Of a stretch of DNA of 16,079 bases, positions 13,287-16,079 are shown piece after piece (the stretch's first letter is position 1; each line of letters begins with the position of its first letter). The translations under genes and the position numbers were made by a program. The notes under the pieces were generated by a model. It was not told the origin of the DNA, made no database searches, and saw only the letters and a program-made list of their open reading frames with translations. Location: the NCBI GenBank assembly GCA_946186335.1, contig CAMHMW010000029.1, forward strand, positions 1 through 16,079, read 5' to 3'. The stretch comes from an uncultured Candidatus Melainabacteria bacterium (lineage in GTDB: Bacteria; Cyanobacteriota; Vampirovibrionia; Gastranaerophilales; Gastranaerophilaceae).

Positions 13287-14581
13287 ATTAAAATACTCCA
13301 CAATAATCTGATAATCGCCCAGGCATCTTTAAAAAGCTCCGTTAATTTTCTGTCGGTAAAAATACTTTTTATAAATTTGTGATAATTTTCTTTTTTGGGA
13401 GTACCGTCAACAGATGTAAACATATCAAAAAACGCATTGATTTTTTTGAAATAATAAGAGAAAAACGCTTTCTTTCGCTGATGTGCAATATCCATCAGGT
13501 TTCTGTACGTATGTAAATCTTTCATAACGAAAGACTCTTTTATATCTTTCTCGTATTTTTTCAGGAATTTCTTTGAATAATCACCCGTATTAAGCGACTC
13601 AACGGCAGTTTGCCCCGCAAGTTTTCCGCTCACAATTGCAAGATTTGTGCCTTCCCAGTGAAGGTTATTAACAAGCATTGCCGCATCCCCGACTATCATT
13701 ACCCCGTTATCAACAAGTTTCGGGACTTTTTTATACCCGCCCTCAGGAATCAGATGTGCCGAATATTCTTTTAATGTCCCGCCTTCAATCAGGTGCGAAA
13801 TTGAAGGATGCTGTTTCAGTTTTTCAAGAATTTCAAACGGTTTGTAATTATTTTCAACAAGTTCGTTCAAGGTAATTCCCAAACCTATTGTAACAGAGTC
13901 ATTGTTTGTGTATAAAAATCCCAAACCGAGCATTCCAAGCATTGAACCGCCAAAAATTTCAACAATCGCACCTTCATCATCTTTTAAGCCAAAACGCTGA
14001 TTTATGGTATCTTTATCCAGTTTTATAACCTCTTTTACACTCAGGGCTACATCTTTTGTTTCAATATCTTTTCGCAAACCGATTTGATGTGCCAACAGAG
14101 AATTTACACCGTCAGCGAGAATAACAATATCCGCATAATAATCCTCCAGCTCGGTTGAAACCCCTACAACTCTTTTACCCTCTTTAATAACTTTTCTGAC
14201 AACCGTTTCCGTTACGACATAAACACCTGCTTTGCGGGCTTCTTCCGCCATCCAGCGGTCAAATTTACCTCTGATAACAGAATAACTTGTGTTATCGTTT
14301 TTGCGGTAAGTTATCGTTGTTGAATCACTTTCCCCGAGAATTGCAAAATTATGTTCAATGTTTCGTCTTTCCAAAGGTGCATCAGATTCAAAATTCGGGA
14401 AAATATCTTTAACGGAATTTGTATAAATTGCCCCGCCGAACATATTTTTTGCACCCGGAAACATTCCGCGCTCAATCAAAACGACATTTCGCCCCGCACG
14501 GGCAATTGTTACGGCACAGGCAATTCCGGCGGGTCCTGCCCCGACAACTATGACATCTGTCTTATTTTCCTTCTTCAACAT
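13283..14581 (-). CDS. fixC: FixC-like FAD-dependent electron-transfer flavoprotein:quinone oxidoreductase
   Basis: The start is set at the ATG at 14581, giving 432 aa. The frame extends 18 codons further, but a consensus promoter (14591-14619) lies inside that extension, and residue 1 here directly precedes the FAD fold. The Rossmann motif VVGAGPAGIAC (12-22) binds the ADP part of FAD. The late flavin motif is MIVGDAAMLVNNLHWEGTN, and GGAIY with GKFDRWMAEEA are family blocks. FixC takes electrons from the FixAB flavoprotein and, with FixX, feeds quinone or a bifurcation route. The C terminus (about 370-432) is hydrophobic enough to touch the membrane. It is coupled to fixX by an ATGA overlap. 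Confidence 0.92.
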   Translation of the reverse strand: MLKKENKTDVIVVGAGPAGIACAVTIARAGRNVVLIERGMFPGAKNMFGGAIYTNSVKDIFPNFESDAPLERRNIEHNFAILGESDSTTITYRKNDNTSYSVIRGKFDRWMAEEARKAGVYVVTETVVRKVIKEGKRVVGVSTELEDYYADIVILADGVNSLLAHQIGLRKDIETKDVALSVKEVIKLDKDTINQRFGLKDDEGAIVEIFGGSMLGMLGLGFLYTNNDSVTIGLGITLNELVENNYKPFEILEKLKQHPSISHLIEGGTLKEYSAHLIPEGGYKKVPKLVDNGVMIVGDAAMLVNNLHWEGTNLAIVSGKLAGQTAVESLNTGDYSKKFLKKYEKDIKESFVMKDLHTYRNLMDIAHQRKKAFFSYYFKKINAFFDMFTSVDGTPKKENYHKFIKSIFTDRKLTELFKDAWAIIRLLWSILI

Positions 14582-14590
14582 AACATCCCT

Positions 14591-14619
14591 ATTATACAAT
14601 ATTTTCTGATGCATGTAAA
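14591..14619 (-). promoter_or_regulatory. fixCX promoter close to the start codon
   Basis: On the minus strand TTTACA (14619-14614), 17 bp, TATAAT (14596-14591). This is the best promoter match in the window. Transcription should start near 14584, only about 3 nt before the ATG at 14581, so the AGGG just upstream would not be in the mRNA. Confidence 0.65.
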
Positions 14620-14644
14620 ATAGACACTCATACATATTAAAAAT

Positions 14645-14670
14645 AAAAGACCGGTAAAACCGGTCTTTTT
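14645..14670. terminator. Terminator after the Gly/Met-rich protein gene
   Basis: Stem GACCGGT (14649-14655) and ACCGGTC (14659-14665) with loop AAA, A-run before and T-run after, so it works on either strand. It separates the gene ending at 14718 from the fixCX promoter. Confidence 0.85.
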
Positions 14671-14717
14671 CTTCTTCACACTACCATTACACTATTTACT
14701 TCACACTTTTGAGTTTA

Positions 14718-15515
14718 TTATGTTGTAACTTTTCCTGTTATAAATGTCAGCAATGCTGATGCACCGGCGACCGCAAGACCTATAATTCCGGCCTTACCTT
14801 TTGAACCTGCCGCAAGGAATTTAGATGCAATTCCGCCTGCTGCCGCACCAACTGCTGCCGAACCTGCAAGACGACCGAGGTTTTGTTCAACTTTCTCACC
14901 TGTTGATACAGGGGTTCCGGTTATTGCGGAAATATTATCTTCTGCCGAACGTGAATGGTACATACCAAATGCCATTGAGTTCAACATACCTTGCAGGAAT
15001 GAATTGTGTCCGTTTTCACGCATATCCTGAACTAATGTTTTGCCGCCTGAAAGTTGAGCATATAATGTTGCGGCTCTTGCTTTGATTTCCTGTTCCGTTC
15101 CCGTTCCGTAAGCATTCGCTACTGCCTGAACAAATCTGTTGTACGCTTCTTCAATTTGTCCCTGTTCATTGCTGTTTATTTTGTCTTTCAAAGCATTATA
15201 TGTAGCCTGAATTGCTTCCATTGATGCGTTAACTCTTAAATCAGCATTTCTCTGCATTTTTTGCTGGTCTATATTGTAATCATTGTAAAACTGCTGATAC
15301 TGTTTCATCTGATTGAAATATTCCTGAGGTGAGCCGCCCATTGTTCCCATCATAGGAGCAAAAATACTGCCCATACCCATTCCATAACCCATACCGCCAT
15401 ACATCGGATATGTGCTGTATGTCGGGTCTAAGTCCTCAACATCAAAATACGGATCGGGAGTATATACGAATGAACCCGTATTCGATAACCCGTTTATACC
15501 TGGGACGTTTGTCAT
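14718..15515 (-). CDS. Unknown protein with Gly/Met/Tyr-rich N terminus and C-terminal glycine-zipper membrane segment
   Basis: I do not recognise this 265-aa protein. It has no signal peptide. The first 65 residues are disordered-looking and rich in Pro, Tyr, Gly and Met (PMYGGMGYGMGMGS, 37-50; MMGTMGG, 55-61). A helical, Gln/Asn/Ala-rich middle follows (about 66-165, with QMKQYQQFYNDYNIDQQKM). The C terminus has a glycine-zipper hydrophobic region, AGSAAVGAAAGGIASKFLAA (217-236), and GIIGLAVAGASALLTFI (243-259), which could insert in a membrane. Such an arrangement occurs in pore-forming and secreted translocator-like proteins, but this is only a structural likeness. Shine-Dalgarno GGAGGT lies 6 nt before the ATG, with a promoter upstream and a terminator downstream. 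The gene is monocistronic. Confidence 0.83.
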   Translation of the reverse strand: MTNVPGINGLSNTGSFVYTPDPYFDVEDLDPTYSTYPMYGGMGYGMGMGSIFAPMMGTMGGSPQEYFNQMKQYQQFYNDYNIDQQKMQRNADLRVNASMEAIQATYNALKDKINSNEQGQIEEAYNRFVQAVANAYGTGTEQEIKARAATLYAQLSGGKTLVQDMRENGHNSFLQGMLNSMAFGMYHSRSAEDNISAITGTPVSTGEKVEQNLGRLAGSAAVGAAAGGIASKFLAAGSKGKAGIIGLAVAGASALLTFITGKVTT

Positions 15516-15555
15516 AATTAACCTCCAAACACTATTAACCTTTTAACCTACCTTA

Positions 15556-15584
15556 CATATATAAAAACTTTATGTTTCAGTAAA
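15556..15584 (-). promoter_or_regulatory. Predicted promoter of the Gly/Met-rich protein gene
   Basis: On the minus strand TTTACT (15584-15579), 17 bp, TATATG (15561-15556). It gives a leader of about 33 nt with GGAGGT before the ATG. GGTTAA occurs three times in this leader (15548, 15540 and 15523, reading leftwards). Confidence 0.45.
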
Positions 15585-15661
15585 TTGCATGTGGGGTTTC
15601 AAATATTAAGAGTTTGTAACATTAATATTATTTAATCTTTAACCAAAACGAGAATTTTATA

Positions 15662-15670
15662 TGATATGAT
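15662..15670 (+). promoter_or_regulatory. Extended -10 of dnaE, 6 nt from the start codon
   Basis: TGA-TATGAT, then TTAATT and the ATG at 15677. The -35 region is poor. The 18 bases 15662-15679 match the bioD start region 2081-2098 at 16 positions. No Shine-Dalgarno is visible, so leaderless translation is inferred. Confidence 0.55.
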
Positions 15671-15676
15671 TTAATT

Positions 15677-16079
15677 ATGGCTGATGTAGAACAAAAATAT
15701 GTTCCGCTCCATCTGCACACGGAATACTCATTGCTGGACGGAGCGATAAGAATTGGGGAACTGGTTGACTTTTGTAAAGAAAAAGGCTTTCCTGCCGTTG
15801 CAGTAACCGATCATGGGGTTATGTACGGAGATATGGAACTTTATACAACCGCCAAAGATGCAGGGATTAAGCCTATATTAGGCTGCGAATTTTATGTGCA
15901 TACAGGCGATATAACAGTACAGGACAAGAACAATAATCCGTGCTACCACCTTGTTTTGCTGGTAAAAGATAAAACAGGTTATCAGAATCTTGTAAAACTT
16001 GTTTCAACCGCATGCTGCAAGGGTAAATATGTTCACCCCCGCATTAACTGGGAACTTATTGAAAAACATCACGAAGGTT
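15677..16079 (+). CDS. dnaE: DNA polymerase III alpha subunit, N-terminal PHP domain (3' end outside window)
   Basis: The first 134 codons are present. They encode the opening of the replicative polymerase alpha subunit: KYVPLHLHTEYSLLDGAIRI (7-26) with metal-site H12 and H14, VTDHGVMYGDMELY (43-56) with D45 and H46, and GIKPILGCEFYVH (63-75) with E70. The full protein is usually over 1,100 aa, so most of it lies to the right. The PHP motif appears intact, unlike the degenerate E. coli version, so metal binding and perhaps proofreading are possible. PolC is excluded because its PHP domain is preceded by long N-terminal domains. An isolated PHP phosphatase is less likely given the exact LHLHTEYSLLDGA form. 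It starts a plus-strand unit with its -10 directly before the ATG. Confidence 0.95.
   Translation, partial: MADVEQKYVPLHLHTEYSLLDGAIRIGELVDFCKEKGFPAVAVTDHGVMYGDMELYTTAKDAGIKPILGCEFYVHTGDITVQDKNNNPCYHLVLLVKDKTGYQNLVKLVSTACCKGKYVHPRINWELIEKHHEG

Noticed and set aside
14582..14635. 18-codon upstream extension of fixC
   Set aside because: A consensus -35/-10 pair (14591-14619) lies inside it, and the FAD-binding fold begins right after the ATG at 14581.

Overview
The window is AT-rich, gene-dense bacterial chromosome using the standard code (TGA is a real stop, e.g. at the end of the fixC-like gene). It holds 16 genes, cut at both ends, with no RNA gene, CRISPR array or transposase visible. The gene set is an EF-G of general bacterial/cyanobacterial type, a FixC/FixX electron-transfer pair, SpmA/SpmB without other sporulation genes, BioD, and several unrecognised proteins. 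Together these best fit a non-photosynthetic relative of Cyanobacteria such as the gut Gastranaerophilales (Vampirovibrionia/Melainabacteria). That placement is inference from gene content, not a database match.

Layout: (1) 1-1872, minus strand: dgt-like dNTPase followed by a XerC/XerD recombinase whose 3' end lies outside the window. (2) 1873-2095: an intergenic stretch made of three adjacent dispersed-repeat modules. (3) 2096-5735, plus strand: bioD, then a tightly packed OmpR-type regulator / sensor kinase / tadA operon. (4) 5805-7045, plus strand: an unrecognised pair, one secreted and one membrane-anchored, sharing a C-terminal domain. (5) 7046-9454: stand-alone fusA with a long leader and strong terminator. 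(6) 9482-10541: a small coiled-coil protein (minus), a repeat block, and a zinc-ribbon protein (plus) whose 3' end overlaps spmB. (7) 10492-14717, all minus: spmA-spmB, pgk, fixC-fixX, each unit with its own promoter. (8) 14718-15515, minus: an unknown Gly/Met-rich, glycine-zipper protein. (9) 15677-end, plus: 5' part of dnaE.

Functional themes are nucleotide and replication housekeeping (dgt, xer, dnaE), translation (fusA, tadA), glycolysis (pgk), biotin synthesis (bioD), flavin/iron-sulfur electron transfer (fixCX), and envelope or secreted proteins of unknown role.

Three observations deserve most attention. First, the 5805-7045 pair shares an extracytoplasmic domain that I do not recognise. 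Second, five genes (bioD, dnaE, spmA, the zinc-ribbon gene, fixC) have a -10 element only 6-9 nt before the start codon and no usable Shine-Dalgarno, which predicts leaderless mRNAs beside genes with ordinary leaders. Third, several families of short palindromic intergenic repeats are present, including a 28-bp element found twice in identical form.
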